Positions 42,391-55,377 of a DNA stretch of 64,000 bases are shown piece by piece (position 1 is the stretch's first letter; each line of letters starts with the position of its first letter). The notes under the pieces are model-generated. The model made no database searches and was not told the DNA's origin. It worked only from the letters and a program-made list of their open reading frames with translations. Source of the DNA: Bin5 sp965261695 (GTDB lineage Bacteria > Chloroflexota > Anaerolineae > Caldilineales > Caldilineaceae); contig OZ253474.1 of assembly GCA_965261695.1 (NCBI GenBank), positions 4,402,001 to 4,466,000 of the forward strand, read 5' to 3'. Made by a program: the position numbers and the translations under genes.

Positions 42391-43329
42391 ATGAAGATTG
42401 TAGTCATTGGTGGAACCGGGGCAATGGGAAGCATCTTCGGCGGTCGGCTGGCCGAGGTCGGCGCTGACGTGACCCTGGTAGACGTCTGGCACGAAGCAGT
42501 TGAAACAATCAATGCCGATGGATTGCGCGTGGAAGACAAGCTTGGGGAGACACGAACAATTCGTGTCCGTGCCGCCGCCAGCCCAGACGGAGTCGGTCCG
42601 GCGGATCTGATTGTTGTCTTCGTCAAGTGCTATCACACTGAGATCGCAGTGCATAGTGCCGCACCACTGATCCATGATGACACGGTCGTCCTGACGCTGC
42701 AGAACGGTTGGGGCAACGCGCCCCGCATTGCAGAGATCGTCGGGGAAGATCGCGTGATGGCTGGGGTAACGTATAACAGTGCCACGGTCCTTGGCCCTGG
42801 ACATGTGCAGCAGGCAGGACACGGGCAGACGCTAATTGGAGAATTAGACGGAAAGATGAGCAGGCGGCTCACCCATGTTGTTGAAGCCTTCAGCGCTGCC
42901 GGCTTTGACGTGGCGCTGACGACGGATGTTCTCATTGCAATCTGGTCCAAATTGGCGATGAACGTATGCACGTTGCCAACCTCGGCCCTCTTGAGAGTCT
43001 ATGCCGGCCAACTCATCGAAGATGAGGGGACGTTGGCGCTGATGGGCGCCCTTCTGCGAGAGACCGTGGTGGTTGCCAACGCACAAGATATCCCATTGGA
43101 CTACGATAAGTGCTGGGATTCGATTACAGGATTGTTGAAACGTTCGGCGGGGGCCAGAGCCTCGATGCTGCAAGACGTAGAGCAAAGCCGACGCACTGAG
43201 ATTGACGTGATAAACGGTGCCATCGTCGAAGCAGGCCGCCAGTCAGACATACCCACGCCTTACAACGAGACAATGGTCTGGTTGATAAAGTCCCTTGAAG
43301 CGACGTTCAGCGGACGAAATGCAGCTTAA
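42391..43329 (+). CDS. Ketopantoate reductase-family (ApbA/PanE) oxidoreductase
   Basis: A 312-residue NADP-dependent reductase with the N-terminal motif IVVIGGTGAMGSIFGGRLAEVGADVTLVD, a central LTLQNGWGN segment, a catalytic lysine in the IWSKLAMNVCTLPTSAL helix, and C-terminal S..QDVEQSRRTEIDVINGAIV, all typical of 2-dehydropantoate 2-reductase. The true panE reduces ketopantoate to pantoate. No other pantothenate gene is near, so it may instead reduce another 2-oxo acid within a catabolic set. A GAGGAGG site precedes the ATG. Confidence 0.82.
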   Translation: MKIVVIGGTGAMGSIFGGRLAEVGADVTLVDVWHEAVETINADGLRVEDKLGETRTIRVRAAASPDGVGPADLIVVFVKCYHTEIAVHSAAPLIHDDTVVLTLQNGWGNAPRIAEIVGEDRVMAGVTYNSATVLGPGHVQQAGHGQTLIGELDGKMSRRLTHVVEAFSAAGFDVALTTDVLIAIWSKLAMNVCTLPTSALLRVYAGQLIEDEGTLALMGALLRETVVVANAQDIPLDYDKCWDSITGLLKRSAGARASMLQDVEQSRRTEIDVINGAIVEAGRQSDIPTPYNETMVWLIKSLEATFSGRNAA

Positions 43330-43536
43330 TCGCGGTGGTCTGCTGGTGGTCTCGACTGTCAACCGGCCGGCCTGCCTGTGGAAGGGCGAATCCCTGTTTT
43401 GGAGAAGTCAGGAAGACTCAGAAAGCTCCTGAGGAGACATTCGCCGGCAGCCAGCGAGGGAGTGATCAAGGCTGACGAAACAGTACAGACCTCGCCACAG
43501 TAGCGCACTGCCCCCATTTGCAGGAGGAGTTACCAT

Positions 43537-44643
43537 ATGATTTCGCTCTTGCCGGCTGACGAGGAAAGGGCCCAACGGCTCCACCGTGACAGACCGATCA
43601 TGATCTGTCATGATCATGATTTGTTTCCGGAAGATCTCGAGGCCATGCAGCGGGGCGGGGTAACTGCAAAACAGGTGCATATCTGCGTGGACGGCCTGGT
43701 CTGGGCTGATCGAGACGCCTTTCTTGCCTCCGCCACGCTGGAGGAGGGTTATCTGAAAAGAGCTCTCATCGCGATGGATTACATCTATTGGCAGGTTGAA
43801 CAGTCAGAAGGGCGGATCGTGATAGCGCTGGAGCCGGCAGATATCGTGGAGGCCAAGCTGAACGGAGCCATCGCCCTAATGCTGGGGGCTGAAGGACCTC
43901 GCCTGCTCGAAAATCGCTTGGAAGTGCTGCGCATGCTCTACCGGCTTGGGCTACGGCTGCTCCAGCTTTCATGGGCGTGGGAAACGACTGTAGGGGCATC
44001 GCAGAACGACACAAGCGGACGCGGACTCACCGAATTTGGGCAAGACGTGATCCGGGAAATGAACCGTCTGGGGATCATAGTGGACGTTTCACATCTTGCT
44101 TATCAATCCATCTATGACGCCTTGGAGACCTCCATCACCCCCCTGCTCAACTCGCATACGGGAGCATTGGCGCTGAATCCCGAAAAGCCACAACTGCTAC
44201 CCGACGACTTGATCCGAGCTATGGCTGACCAGGGAGGAATCCTCGGCATTCATTTCATATCGCAGATCGTCAAGCCTGGCCGGCATAAGGCAAAGTTTGA
44301 CGAACTGATGACCCAGTTTGAATACGTCGCCAATCTAGTGGGCACTGATCACATCGCCTGCGGTCCTGACTACCTCTACCTTGAGCCACGCGTATGGGAG
44401 AATCAGAATATTTCAGTCCCCTTTACCTACACCGAAGGCGTAGAGAACATCAGCCAAATGATAAACGTGACCCGCGGCCTGGTGGCCCGAGGCTTCTCCG
44501 ACGAGGACATTCGCAAGATCATGGGCGGGAATCTGCTGCGTCTGTTCCAGGCGGTGCGAGACGCCGCCAATCCGGGCCCATGGTCTTACAGGCGCTATGC
44601 CGAGGGGATCGGCGAATGTACCGGCGGCAGTTCGCCGCTATGA
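43537..44643 (+). CDS. M19-family membrane dipeptidase (renal dipeptidase-like)
   Basis: A 368-residue metal hydrolase of the M19 family. The N-terminal HDHD (residues 25-28) fits the H-x-D metal motif, with further ligands expected at the E of LMLGAEG, and the histidines in VDVSHL and LLNSHTG. The IACGPDYLY segment contains the family's GSD-like aspartate. It hydrolyses dipeptides, often with a D-residue. AGGAGGAG precedes the ATG. No signal peptide is seen, so it is probably cytoplasmic. It fits the peptide-scavenging theme of the window. Confidence 0.85.
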   Translation: MISLLPADEERAQRLHRDRPIMICHDHDLFPEDLEAMQRGGVTAKQVHICVDGLVWADRDAFLASATLEEGYLKRALIAMDYIYWQVEQSEGRIVIALEPADIVEAKLNGAIALMLGAEGPRLLENRLEVLRMLYRLGLRLLQLSWAWETTVGASQNDTSGRGLTEFGQDVIREMNRLGIIVDVSHLAYQSIYDALETSITPLLNSHTGALALNPEKPQLLPDDLIRAMADQGGILGIHFISQIVKPGRHKAKFDELMTQFEYVANLVGTDHIACGPDYLYLEPRVWENQNISVPFTYTEGVENISQMINVTRGLVARGFSDEDIRKIMGGNLLRLFQAVRDAANPGPWSYRRYAEGIGECTGGSSPL

Positions 44644-45031
44644 GAGACGAGCTGCAGCATTTACGAATTGCGCAAGAACAGGGGCGGCCACCACTTTGAG
44701 CCATCTCGGTTCGGTGTGGCGACCACGAGCGAATTGGGATGCGATGACCGTCGCCGGACAGTCTCTTGCCAAGACTGGTGTGCATCAGGCGTCGGCACCT
44801 GCCGGCGTGGCCGCCATTATTCTGCCCCGCATCACTGCCTGGAGTGGCGAGTCAAATGAAATGCTGGGCTCTCCTGCGATTCGGCGCAGCGGCAAACTTG
44901 AGATCGGAAATGGGTGGCGGGAGGCCAACGGGCCATGTCTGACTGCACACAGAGGCGTAACATTCCTTCGAATAGTCGAAACGATCATTTGGTACGCCCC
45001 TGACCGCAAATTGTGGTCGTCTCGCCGTGGA
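44644..45031. other. Non-coding gap between convergent genes
   Basis: Nearly 390 bp between the M19 gene and the end of the minus-strand enolase-superfamily gene. A weakly protein-like plus frame runs through it (LGSVWRPRANWDAMTVAGQSLAK), perhaps a decayed gene, but I recognise no family and no start. No clear terminator is seen. Confidence 0.4.
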
Positions 45032-46138
45032 TCACCCCACCCGATGCTGCTTGAGTAGTTCGTAGTTCGGCGTTATGCCCAGACCGGGGCGGTCAGGCGC
45101 GGCCACATTCCCGTCGGCGTCCAGAGCCATCGTCTCCTCAAAGATCTCCATGCGCAGGGGGTCAACCGTCTCGCGGTAGAACTCCAGGATCAGGCCGTTG
45201 GCGATGGCGCAGACCAGATGAATATGCACCTCCTGCGCGCCGTGGGGGGCGATGACGAGGTCTTCGGCGGCGGTGAGCGCGGCCACCTGCATAAACTCGG
45301 TGATGCCGCCCAGGATCTGCGCATCGGCGTTGAGGATCGCCGCCCCTTCGCGCTCGATCAGGTCGCGGAAGCCATAGCGCGTGTATTCGTTCTCGCCGCT
45401 CGCAATCGGAATCCAGGTGGCGCGCGCCACGCGGGCGTGCCCGCGGTAGTCGTCGGGCGCGACCGGCTCCTCGAACCAGAACGGCTCATACTTCTCGATC
45501 TTGCGCGCCAGTTCAATCGCTTCGTGCGCGCTGTAGGCGTTGTTGGCGTCTACAAGCAGCTTGATTTCCGGCCCGATCGTCTCCCGCACCACCTTCACCC
45601 GCTCCACATCCTCGTTGATCGGCGCGCCGCCGACTTTCATCTTGATCGCCTTCGCGCCCAGGGTCAGATTCTCTTCCATCTCCTGGGCCAGTTCACGCAG
45701 CCCTTTACCCTCTTCGTAGTAACCCCCCGCGATGTAGGCCGGGATGCTGTCGCGGAATCCGCCCAAAAGCTGGTAGACCGGCCTGTTCACGGCCTTGCCT
45801 ATCAGGTCCCACAGCGCAATGTCGATGGCGCTGATCACACGCGTCGACAGCCCGCGGCGCCCCACCAGCTTCGGCAGCCACATGTTTTCCCAGATGCGCC
45901 GGTAGTTGAATGGGTCCTCGCCTATGACAACCGGCTTGAAGTAGTCGATAAGCGTCGTTGTCAGGTCGCTGCCTTGGCCGGACGCGGTGCCCCCGCCCCA
46001 GCCCACGCCCGTAACCCCCTCATCCGTGTAAATGTGGACCAGATTCAGACTGACATCCACGTATGTGTACTTGCCGTTGCGGATCGGCTTCGGGCGCGGC
46101 CAGGCATAGCGCTCAACTGTCATCTCTGTAATCTTCAT
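45032..46138 (-). CDS. Enolase-superfamily acid-sugar dehydratase (mandelate racemase-like) A
   Basis: A 368-residue enzyme with the MR/MLE layout: an N-terminal capping domain and a barrel carrying KMK (AIKMKVGG), metal ligands D (LLVDANNAY), E (FWFEEPVAP) and E (IASGENEYTRYGF), and the histidine in IAPHGAQEVHIH. The KxK and histidine pair suggests an acid-sugar dehydratase such as galactonate, arabinonate or fuconate dehydratase, which yields 2-keto-3-deoxy acids. These are substrates for the KDG kinase elsewhere in the window. Divergent from the epimerase gene. Confidence 0.85.
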   Translation of the reverse strand: MKITEMTVERYAWPRPKPIRNGKYTYVDVSLNLVHIYTDEGVTGVGWGGGTASGQGSDLTTTLIDYFKPVVIGEDPFNYRRIWENMWLPKLVGRRGLSTRVISAIDIALWDLIGKAVNRPVYQLLGGFRDSIPAYIAGGYYEEGKGLRELAQEMEENLTLGAKAIKMKVGGAPINEDVERVKVVRETIGPEIKLLVDANNAYSAHEAIELARKIEKYEPFWFEEPVAPDDYRGHARVARATWIPIASGENEYTRYGFRDLIEREGAAILNADAQILGGITEFMQVAALTAAEDLVIAPHGAQEVHIHLVCAIANGLILEFYRETVDPLRMEIFEETMALDADGNVAAPDRPGLGITPNYELLKQHRVG

Positions 46139-46456
46139 CGCTACTTCCTTTTCATGGGATGGTTTTCTATCGCGAACTTGGGTAGTTCTGCAGCGGATGC
46201 CCCTACGTTATACGCCGAAAAGGTAACCAAAACAAAACGAGGGGCCTGTTCGACACCTGCCTCCTCAGTCCACGCTGGGCGCAGGACCCTGCGCAATGCA
46301 GCAACTCGCCGGCCTCTGATGCCATTGAACTTTAGACAGGCCGCCACCTGTTTGTTACACTGAAAATCGGCCGCGCGCGGCGACGGGGGGGAAACTAACT
46401 TTTTCTTCGCCCTTACATTGTGGACAGGCTCTACAAACCAATAGAAAGGCACGGCG
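46139..46456. other. Divergent intergenic region
   Basis: A 318-bp region between two divergent genes that must hold both promoters. A weak plus-strand candidate is TTAGAC, 18 bp, TACACT at about 46331-46360. No gene is seen. A regulator operator would be expected here, but none is recognisable. Confidence 0.4.
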
Positions 46457-47515
46457 ATGAAGATACTGGTCACCGGCGGTACAGGCCGGGTTGGCGCCAA
46501 TCTGGTCACGCGCTTGCTGGCCAAAGGGCACGAAATTCGTAGTCTTGTCTACCCGGGCGACGCCAGCCGCGCCCACAAGTTGGATACGTTTGCCAGCGTG
46601 GAAACGGTTACCGGAGACCTGCGCAACCTGGAGGAAGTACGCCAGGCTGTCAAGGGCGTTGACGCCGTCTACCACCTGGCTGCGGCCTTTGGCGGTCCGT
46701 TCGATAATCGTCAATACCTGGACATCAACGCGATGGGAACGCTCAATCTCTTGGAGAGCGTGCGCGCCGAATGTTCCAATTTGCACCGCTTCGTCTACGC
46801 CTGCACCGAGGCCGTCTACTGGCGGCTTGAGGAGTACGGGCGCTACTTTGAGGAGCCAATTGCGGAGGAGATGGTCGCCCGCTATCACCAGATGCCATAC
46901 TTCCTCACCAAGTGGATCGGTGAGGAACTGGCGATGGCATACCACTACCAGTACGGCGTGCCGTCAACCTCCTTCCGCTTTGCCACTATCCTCGAACCGA
47001 GCGAGTTCTTCAACGAGGCCGGCTTGCCGGCGCGACTGGCTATGAGCACCGAATACGAGCGCTACAGGTCGATGACGAGCGATGACCCGGACACCCAGGC
47101 GATGCTCGACTGCCTGAAATCCCAGTGGAAGGGCGAGGATCAACTCCTACTCAGCCGCAACCCCAACGGCGTACCCTACAAGCAACCGTTCTGTGATGTG
47201 CGTGACATCGCCCGCGGCCTGGTGTTGGGCATCGAACGGGACGAGGCCGTGGGCGAGGAGTTCAATTTGGGCGGCGCGGTGATCATCGACTGGGGCGAAG
47301 CCGTACCCTGGCTGGCCGAACGCTACGGCATCGGCTACGCCGACGTGCGTTTGCCTTCGGCGAACTACTTCACCCTCGATCTGACCAAGATTCAAACCCG
47401 GCTCGGCTTTGAACCGCAACACGATTTCAAGAGCGTTGTCGAGACTGCCGAAGCAATCCGCCGCGGGGAGAAGACGGATGTGGTGCCCACAGGCGTGCGC
47501 TATGGGGCAAGTTAG
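46457..47515 (+). CDS. NAD-dependent epimerase/dehydratase
   Basis: A 352-residue extended SDR protein. The N-terminal VTGGTGRVGANLV binds NAD, and YFLTK in the middle is the Y-x-x-x-K catalytic pair. The rest resembles sugar epimerases/dehydratases (DVRDIARGLVLG). It starts with GAAAGG upstream and is followed after 63 bp by a second enolase-superfamily gene. The trio with the divergent dehydratase points to sugar or sugar-acid conversion. Exact substrate unknown. Confidence 0.85.
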   Translation: MKILVTGGTGRVGANLVTRLLAKGHEIRSLVYPGDASRAHKLDTFASVETVTGDLRNLEEVRQAVKGVDAVYHLAAAFGGPFDNRQYLDINAMGTLNLLESVRAECSNLHRFVYACTEAVYWRLEEYGRYFEEPIAEEMVARYHQMPYFLTKWIGEELAMAYHYQYGVPSTSFRFATILEPSEFFNEAGLPARLAMSTEYERYRSMTSDDPDTQAMLDCLKSQWKGEDQLLLSRNPNGVPYKQPFCDVRDIARGLVLGIERDEAVGEEFNLGGAVIIDWGEAVPWLAERYGIGYADVRLPSANYFTLDLTKIQTRLGFEPQHDFKSVVETAEAIRRGEKTDVVPTGVRYGAS

Positions 47516-47578
47516 ACGAAGCCGTTTCAGTATGCTCAACAGGGGCGCGCCAAGTCCAATCTCTCAGGAGGAGCCTTA

Positions 47579-48724
47579 ATGAACAGTACCACGATCACTG
47601 CGATCGAATGGGGCACGCTCGTGGGCCGGCGTCCGCGCACGGCAGGCTGTAACTCGCGCATCGCCCTCCACGGGCAGGACGTGCAGGTGCCCCTGGCGCG
47701 CATCACCACCGCAGATGGGTCTTCGGGCTGCGGGCCTTGCCGCCCTTTCACGCAATCGGAGGCCGCCAACTATCTCGTTGAGCGCCTGGACGATCTGATC
47801 AGCCTTGAACAGGGTGTCGCGCAACGGGCCGGCCCGCTGGAATGTCCGTTATGGGATCTGCTGGGGCAGCGCGCCGGTCGACCCGTCTACCGGTTGCTGG
47901 CGGAGCGGGCCGGCAAGGCGATTCCCGAGCGGCTGCGTGTGCCCTGCTATGACACCTCTCTCTATATTGACGATCTGCATCTGGCAACGGACGAGGAGGG
48001 CGCGGCTCTGATCGCATCCGAGGCCCGCTACGGCTATGAGCATGGGCATCGCTCCTTCAAGATAAAAGTAGGCCGTGGCGCGCGGCACATGCCGCTGTTG
48101 GAAGGCAACCGCCGCGACGTGGCCGTGATCCGGGCGGTGCGCGCCGCGGTCGGCCCAGACGCGACAATTTTGATCGATGCCAACAACGGCTACAATCTCA
48201 ACATCGCCAAACAGATTCTGACCGAGACGGCCGATAGTGATATTTTCTGGCTGGAGGAAGCCTTTCACGAGGACGGCGCGCTGTACGAGGATCTGCACGC
48301 CTGGATCGAGCGGGAAGGGCTGTCCGTCAACATCGCTGACGGCGAAGGTCTGGCCTCCCCTATGCTGCTGGACTTGGCACGTGACGGATTCGTCGACATC
48401 ATTCAATACGACATTTTCAGCTACGGTCTGACGAACTGGCTGGAAACGGGCGCTCAACTGGACGACTGGAATGTGCGCAGCGCGCCGCATCACTACGGAC
48501 GCCATGTGGGCAACTATGTTTCCGGCCACCTTGCCGCGGCCGTAAGTGGATTTCTTTTCATCGAGTGGGATGAAGTGTCCACGCCGGGGCTCGACGGGTC
48601 CACCTACCAGGTGCAAGACGGGCAGGTGAAGATGCCCGACGCGCCCGGCTTCGGCTTGAAATTGGACGAGGAGTTTTTCCAACGCGCCGTGGCGGCCAAC
48701 GGCTTTGTCGTGAAACGGGCATAG
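47579..48724 (+). CDS. Enolase-superfamily enzyme (mandelate racemase-like) B
   Basis: A 381-residue MR/MLE protein with KIK (SFKIKVGRG), D in LIDANNGYN, E in FWLEEAFHED, and the third acid in NIADGEGLA, plus histidines in APHHYGRHVGNY. It differs from enzyme A in that its third-ligand segment reads ADGE and its N-terminal part is divergent, so the reaction is probably not the same. Likely functions are dehydration or racemisation of a sugar acid or of an acidic amino acid. AGGAGG precedes the ATG. It is 61 bp before the glycyl-tRNA synthetase. Confidence 0.82.
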   Translation: MNSTTITAIEWGTLVGRRPRTAGCNSRIALHGQDVQVPLARITTADGSSGCGPCRPFTQSEAANYLVERLDDLISLEQGVAQRAGPLECPLWDLLGQRAGRPVYRLLAERAGKAIPERLRVPCYDTSLYIDDLHLATDEEGAALIASEARYGYEHGHRSFKIKVGRGARHMPLLEGNRRDVAVIRAVRAAVGPDATILIDANNGYNLNIAKQILTETADSDIFWLEEAFHEDGALYEDLHAWIEREGLSVNIADGEGLASPMLLDLARDGFVDIIQYDIFSYGLTNWLETGAQLDDWNVRSAPHHYGRHVGNYVSGHLAAAVSGFLFIEWDEVSTPGLDGSTYQVQDGQVKMPDAPGFGLKLDEEFFQRAVAANGFVVKRA

Positions 48725-48785
48725 AGAACAGTGGATCGCAAAGACGCCAGCCGCTGACGACTGACCACAACGAACGGGATGACCC

Positions 48786-51839
<3,054 letters not shown>

Positions 51840-51967
51840 TCGGCTGCGCCGCGATTGGCGGGACTGATGATATAGTGTGTTGAGGTCGTAAACAAAGGGC
51901 AGGCAGAGTTCAGTTTACGCACGACCTGCGGCTCGATCTGGATACCAAGACAGAAGGAGAGAAGACA

Positions 51968-52768
51968 ATGGATACCCGCTATCTGGCAGGTGAAAAAGTC
52001 AGTGAAGCGCAGCTCGAAGCTTGGGCGCAACAGTTCAACCGTGAAGGTTGCCTGTTCCTGCGCAATATGTTGCCGCCGGACTGGACTGCTGAACTGCGCG
52101 CTGACTTGGACTTCGCACTGCGAGAGAATCCAAACGGCATGAATAACAAGAGTCAGCGCGCTCACTTGGCCCATCGCTTGTTCGAGACCAGCCCCGCCAA
52201 TCTGCGCCTGTTCGACATGGAACCGATGATCTCGCTGGCAGAAGCGATCATCGGTCCGGACTGTCATGTAATCCACAACAACTCCTTCATCTCTCCGCCC
52301 GGCGGCGGATTGGACGGCTGGCACCAGGATGATCGTCCCCATTTCATCGTCACCGAAGGAGAAGCGCCGACCAATGTGCATCTTCCCGTCCTCTTTTTTA
52401 CCGCCAACTTCTACCTGACCGATGTCACCGAAGTCGAGCACGGCGGCACGGAGACAATTCTCCGCTCGCATCTGTTCGGGGCCAGCCCGCCGCGGCAACT
52501 GAACGGCACGGAGTGGGAAGAGCGCATCCAGTATAATCTGGGACCGGCCGGCAGCATGGTCCTGTTCAACAATCAGGTCTGGCACAGGGGCGGCCCCAAC
52601 CGTAGCCAACGCACTCGCTACATCACGCAGGTTACCTATGGCAGGCGAGTCGTCGGTCATAAGTACTTCCCATTCATGAACTACTCCATGCCGGAGCACG
52701 TCTATGCCGGCGCCGATGACAGGCTGCGGCGGGTTCTGGGATTCCTGCCCCATGGCGCTTATGGATAG
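51968..52768 (+). CDS. Phytanoyl-CoA dioxygenase (PhyH)-family protein
   Basis: A 266-residue Fe(II)/2-oxoglutarate-dependent dioxygenase candidate. The facial triad is visible: H-x-D in DGWHQDDRPHF and the distal histidine in QVWHRGGPNRSQRTRY, where the downstream arginine would bind 2-oxoglutarate. PhyH proteins hydroxylate fatty acyls, ectoine and many small molecules. AGAAGGAGA precedes the ATG. The SDR gene 66 bp downstream may oxidise the hydroxylated product. The substrate is not known. Confidence 0.83.
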   Translation: MDTRYLAGEKVSEAQLEAWAQQFNREGCLFLRNMLPPDWTAELRADLDFALRENPNGMNNKSQRAHLAHRLFETSPANLRLFDMEPMISLAEAIIGPDCHVIHNNSFISPPGGGLDGWHQDDRPHFIVTEGEAPTNVHLPVLFFTANFYLTDVTEVEHGGTETILRSHLFGASPPRQLNGTEWEERIQYNLGPAGSMVLFNNQVWHRGGPNRSQRTRYITQVTYGRRVVGHKYFPFMNYSMPEHVYAGADDRLRRVLGFLPHGAYG

Positions 52769-52834
52769 CCGCTGTACGCACAGCAAATCCAGCCTGTCCT
52801 CAACCCTGTCTGAGGAAGATTTCAGGAAGCGAAG

Positions 52835-53611
52835 ATGAAGGGAATCGCAGGAAAGCGAGTCTTTGTCTCGGCGGGGGCGGCGGGCATCGGGCGCGTTATC
52901 GCTGACCGCTTCCTGCAGGCTGGTGCGCGCGTGCATGTGTGCGATATAGATGAAGCTGCGCTGGCGCAACTGGACGCCGTCGCCAACGGACTGTCCGGCT
53001 CCCGCGCCGATGTGGCTGACTGGGGCCGGCTGGAGGCGGTCTTTCGAGGCGTTGCGCGGGAGTTGGGCGGGCTGGATGTACTGGTCAACAACGCCGGCAT
53101 CCCCGGCCCAACCGCACATGCCGAAGAGATCGCGCCGGCGGACTGGCAACGCACGATCGATGTGAATCTGAACGGGGCATTCTATTGCACGCGTCAGGCC
53201 ATCCCCCTGTTGAAAGCGAGCGGCGGCGGTGCCATCGTCAACATCGCCTCGACCGCCGGCCTGCACGGCTATCCTCTGCGCGCCCCCTATGCCGCCTCCA
53301 AATGGGCGCTGATAGGCTTGACCAAAACACTGGCAATGGAGTTGGGAGCCTTCGGGGTCCGGGTCAATGCGGTCTGCCCCGGCGCCGTGGAAGGGCCGCG
53401 CATCGACCGTGTAATCGACGCCAAAGCCGCTGCGCGCGGCGTCAGCACAGCCGAACTTCGCGCCGCATATCGTGGCAAAAGCTCTCTCGGCACGCTCATC
53501 GCCGCCGACGACATCGCCGAAACCGTTCTCTTTCTCTGTTCCGACGGCGGCGCCCGCATCTCCGGCCAAGCGCTGGCTGTGGACGGCCACACCGAGACGT
53601 TGCGCATGTGA
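52835..53611 (+). CDS. Short-chain dehydrogenase/reductase
   Basis: A 258-residue classical SDR. The cofactor motif is SAGAAGIGRVIAD, NNAG is in VLVNNAGIPGP, the catalytic S is in IVNIASTAG, and Y-x-x-x-K is in PYAASKWALIG. The cofactor-binding aspartate after the second strand (VCDID) suggests NAD. It oxidises or reduces an alcohol/ketone. It is downstream of the PhyH gene and probably in the same transcript. Confidence 0.87.
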   Translation: MKGIAGKRVFVSAGAAGIGRVIADRFLQAGARVHVCDIDEAALAQLDAVANGLSGSRADVADWGRLEAVFRGVARELGGLDVLVNNAGIPGPTAHAEEIAPADWQRTIDVNLNGAFYCTRQAIPLLKASGGGAIVNIASTAGLHGYPLRAPYAASKWALIGLTKTLAMELGAFGVRVNAVCPGAVEGPRIDRVIDAKAAARGVSTAELRAAYRGKSSLGTLIAADDIAETVLFLCSDGGARISGQALAVDGHTETLRM

Positions 53612-53744
53612 GCGGCGCAGGCAGGCTCCCCATTTCACCTGGGCCGCCGTGCTGACTGCCCCCAGACTGAATCCCCCTCGTACCCACCCAATGAATTCGG
53701 TCTTCGCAAAGGGGGAAACGCGTTGCGAAGTGACCCTCGATGGA

Positions 53745-53773
53745 TTGCTCTACAGGCGGTACTATGGTAAGAT
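53745..53773 (+). promoter_or_regulatory. Possible promoter of rex
   Basis: TTGCTC (53745-53750), 17 bp, TAAGAT (53768-53773) partly matches the consensus. A GTGAA half-site resembling a Rex box starts just downstream at 53776. Rex often represses itself, but only a half-site is clear. Confidence 0.35.
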
Positions 53774-53918
53774 TAGTGAATTATTTCGCAGTCGGGCATC
53801 GGCGTAGCAGCCATGCGCAGCGCCAGCGTCCGCCGAAACGGTGATGTCCGTCGCGTCCAAACGCGGCACGCACGCGCGGCTAACCACACCCCACTCTGAG
53901 GAAAGCGACAAAGTAGTG

Positions 53919-54560
53919 GTGAAGGACAACAGGGTGCAAGGCAAGGCACCCATTCCTGATATCGTAATTGGGCGACTGCCGGTCTACCTGCGTACTTTGC
54001 GCTTGTTGGCTGACGAAGGGCGGGAGGTGACCTCCAGCCAGGAGTTGGGCGAGCATCTGGGAATCAGTTCAGCGCAGATACGCAAAGACCTGAGCCATTT
54101 CGGCGAGTTCGGCAAGCAGGGCACAGGCTACAACATCGCTTTCTTGTGCCGGCAGCTACAGAAAATCCTCAACGTTGACCGCATCTGGTCCGTGATTCTG
54201 GTGGGCGCAGGCTCGTTGGGCACGGCCATCGCCAACTACCAGGAGTTTGAGTCAAGCGGCTTTCGCATCGTGTCTGTTATGGACGAGGACCCCCGGAAGA
54301 TCGGGCAGCCCATCGGCAATGGATTGCAAATCGAGGATTTCGCCGACCTGAAGCAGCGAGTTGTCGCGTCGAAAGTGCATATTGCCGTGATGGCCGTCCC
54401 CGCCGGTGCAGCCCAACGCGTCGCCAACCAGCTCGTCGAGGCCGGGCTGAACAGTGTACTCTGCTATGCCCCCATCACCCTGTCCGTGCCGTCCCACGTG
54501 CGCGTAGAGTATATCGATCCTGTGGTCCACTTTCAGCACATGACATACTATCTGCGATGA
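53919..54560 (+). CDS. rex: Redox-sensing transcriptional repressor Rex
   Basis: A 213-residue Rex protein if it starts at GTG 53919; a longer frame from 53841 adds 26 residues without family similarity. The N-terminal winged helix contains GRLPVYLRTLRLLADEG and the recognition part GISSAQIRKDLSHFGEFGKQGTGYN. The Rossmann domain has VGAGSLGTAIANY, and the C-terminus VVHFQHMTYYLR. It senses the NADH/NAD ratio and represses respiratory and fermentative genes. It is convergent with rsmG. Confidence 0.92.
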   Translation: MKDNRVQGKAPIPDIVIGRLPVYLRTLRLLADEGREVTSSQELGEHLGISSAQIRKDLSHFGEFGKQGTGYNIAFLCRQLQKILNVDRIWSVILVGAGSLGTAIANYQEFESSGFRIVSVMDEDPRKIGQPIGNGLQIEDFADLKQRVVASKVHIAVMAVPAGAAQRVANQLVEAGLNSVLCYAPITLSVPSHVRVEYIDPVVHFQHMTYYLR

Positions 54561-54617
54561 GAGGCTGACTAGGCGTGCGCATGCCCCATTCCAGGCGAGA
54601 GCGCCGGTGACATCTCG

Positions 54618-55349
54618 TCAGAGTGGATTCTTGCGGGGCAATCCTTGCTGCCTGGGGTATTGTTTGGGGGTTTTGCGTACCTTTCGGATCAGAAGAATGC
54701 GCCGCTCCTCATCCAACTGCGGCACCTCCACCGGCGCAAAGCGAACTGTTTCGCCGCCCAGCTGATCGATGGCTTGGCGCGCTTCGATGAACTCTTCGGT
54801 GGCGTTGGGCCCTTTGTAAGCCAATGCCAGCCCGCCCTGGCGCACGAAAGGCAGCAGGTACTCGGCCAATGTGTTCAGTCGCGCAACGGCTCTGGCCGCC
54901 ACCAGATCGAACTGGCCGCGATAGCGAGGGTGCCGCCCCAATTCTTCAGCCCTGCCCTGGACGAGTCTGACGTTTTCAAGTGACAGCGCGTTGACCACTT
55001 CGGTCAGAAAACGTATCTTCTTGGCCGTGCCGTCCACAAGCGTCAATTTCAGGCTGGGCCATGCGATTTTCAGCGGCAGCCCCGGGAAACCGGCGCCGGT
55101 GCCGATATCGATGCAGGACATTGCCATTTGCGGCGGCAGAGCCTCGCCGATCTCCTCTGCGACCAGCGGCAGGCCGACCAGACAGTCCAGAAAGTGCTTT
55201 GTCTGCACGCCTTCGCTGTCCGCGATAGCCGTCAGATTCATCTTTTCGTTCCACTCGGCCAGCAACGCGGCGAAAATTCGAAACTGTTCGATCTGATCGC
55301 GGGCGAGGGGGACGCGTAAGGCGTCGGCCCCGGAGATCAATGTTTGCAT
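54618..55349 (-). CDS. rsmG: 16S rRNA (guanine527-N7)-methyltransferase RsmG
   Basis: A 243-residue methyltransferase that modifies G527 of 16S rRNA using S-adenosylmethionine. The family motifs are NEKMNLTAI near the start, the SAM-binding IDIGTGAGFPGLPLKI, the VDGTAKKIRFL loop, and RAVARLNTLAEYLLPFVRQGG. It is divergent from the NUDIX gene with a 28-bp gap, so the two share a very short promoter region. Confidence 0.95.
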   Translation of the reverse strand: MQTLISGADALRVPLARDQIEQFRIFAALLAEWNEKMNLTAIADSEGVQTKHFLDCLVGLPLVAEEIGEALPPQMAMSCIDIGTGAGFPGLPLKIAWPSLKLTLVDGTAKKIRFLTEVVNALSLENVRLVQGRAEELGRHPRYRGQFDLVAARAVARLNTLAEYLLPFVRQGGLALAYKGPNATEEFIEARQAIDQLGGETVRFAPVEVPQLDEERRILLIRKVRKTPKQYPRQQGLPRKNPL

Positions 55350-55377
55350 GAGATCATTTTAGCACAGGAGCCGCACA

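Noticed and set aside
44597..45058. A 153-residue plus-strand frame after the dipeptidase gene
   Set aside because: It overlaps the end of the M19 gene, has no family motif and runs into the convergent gene; at most a decayed gene.
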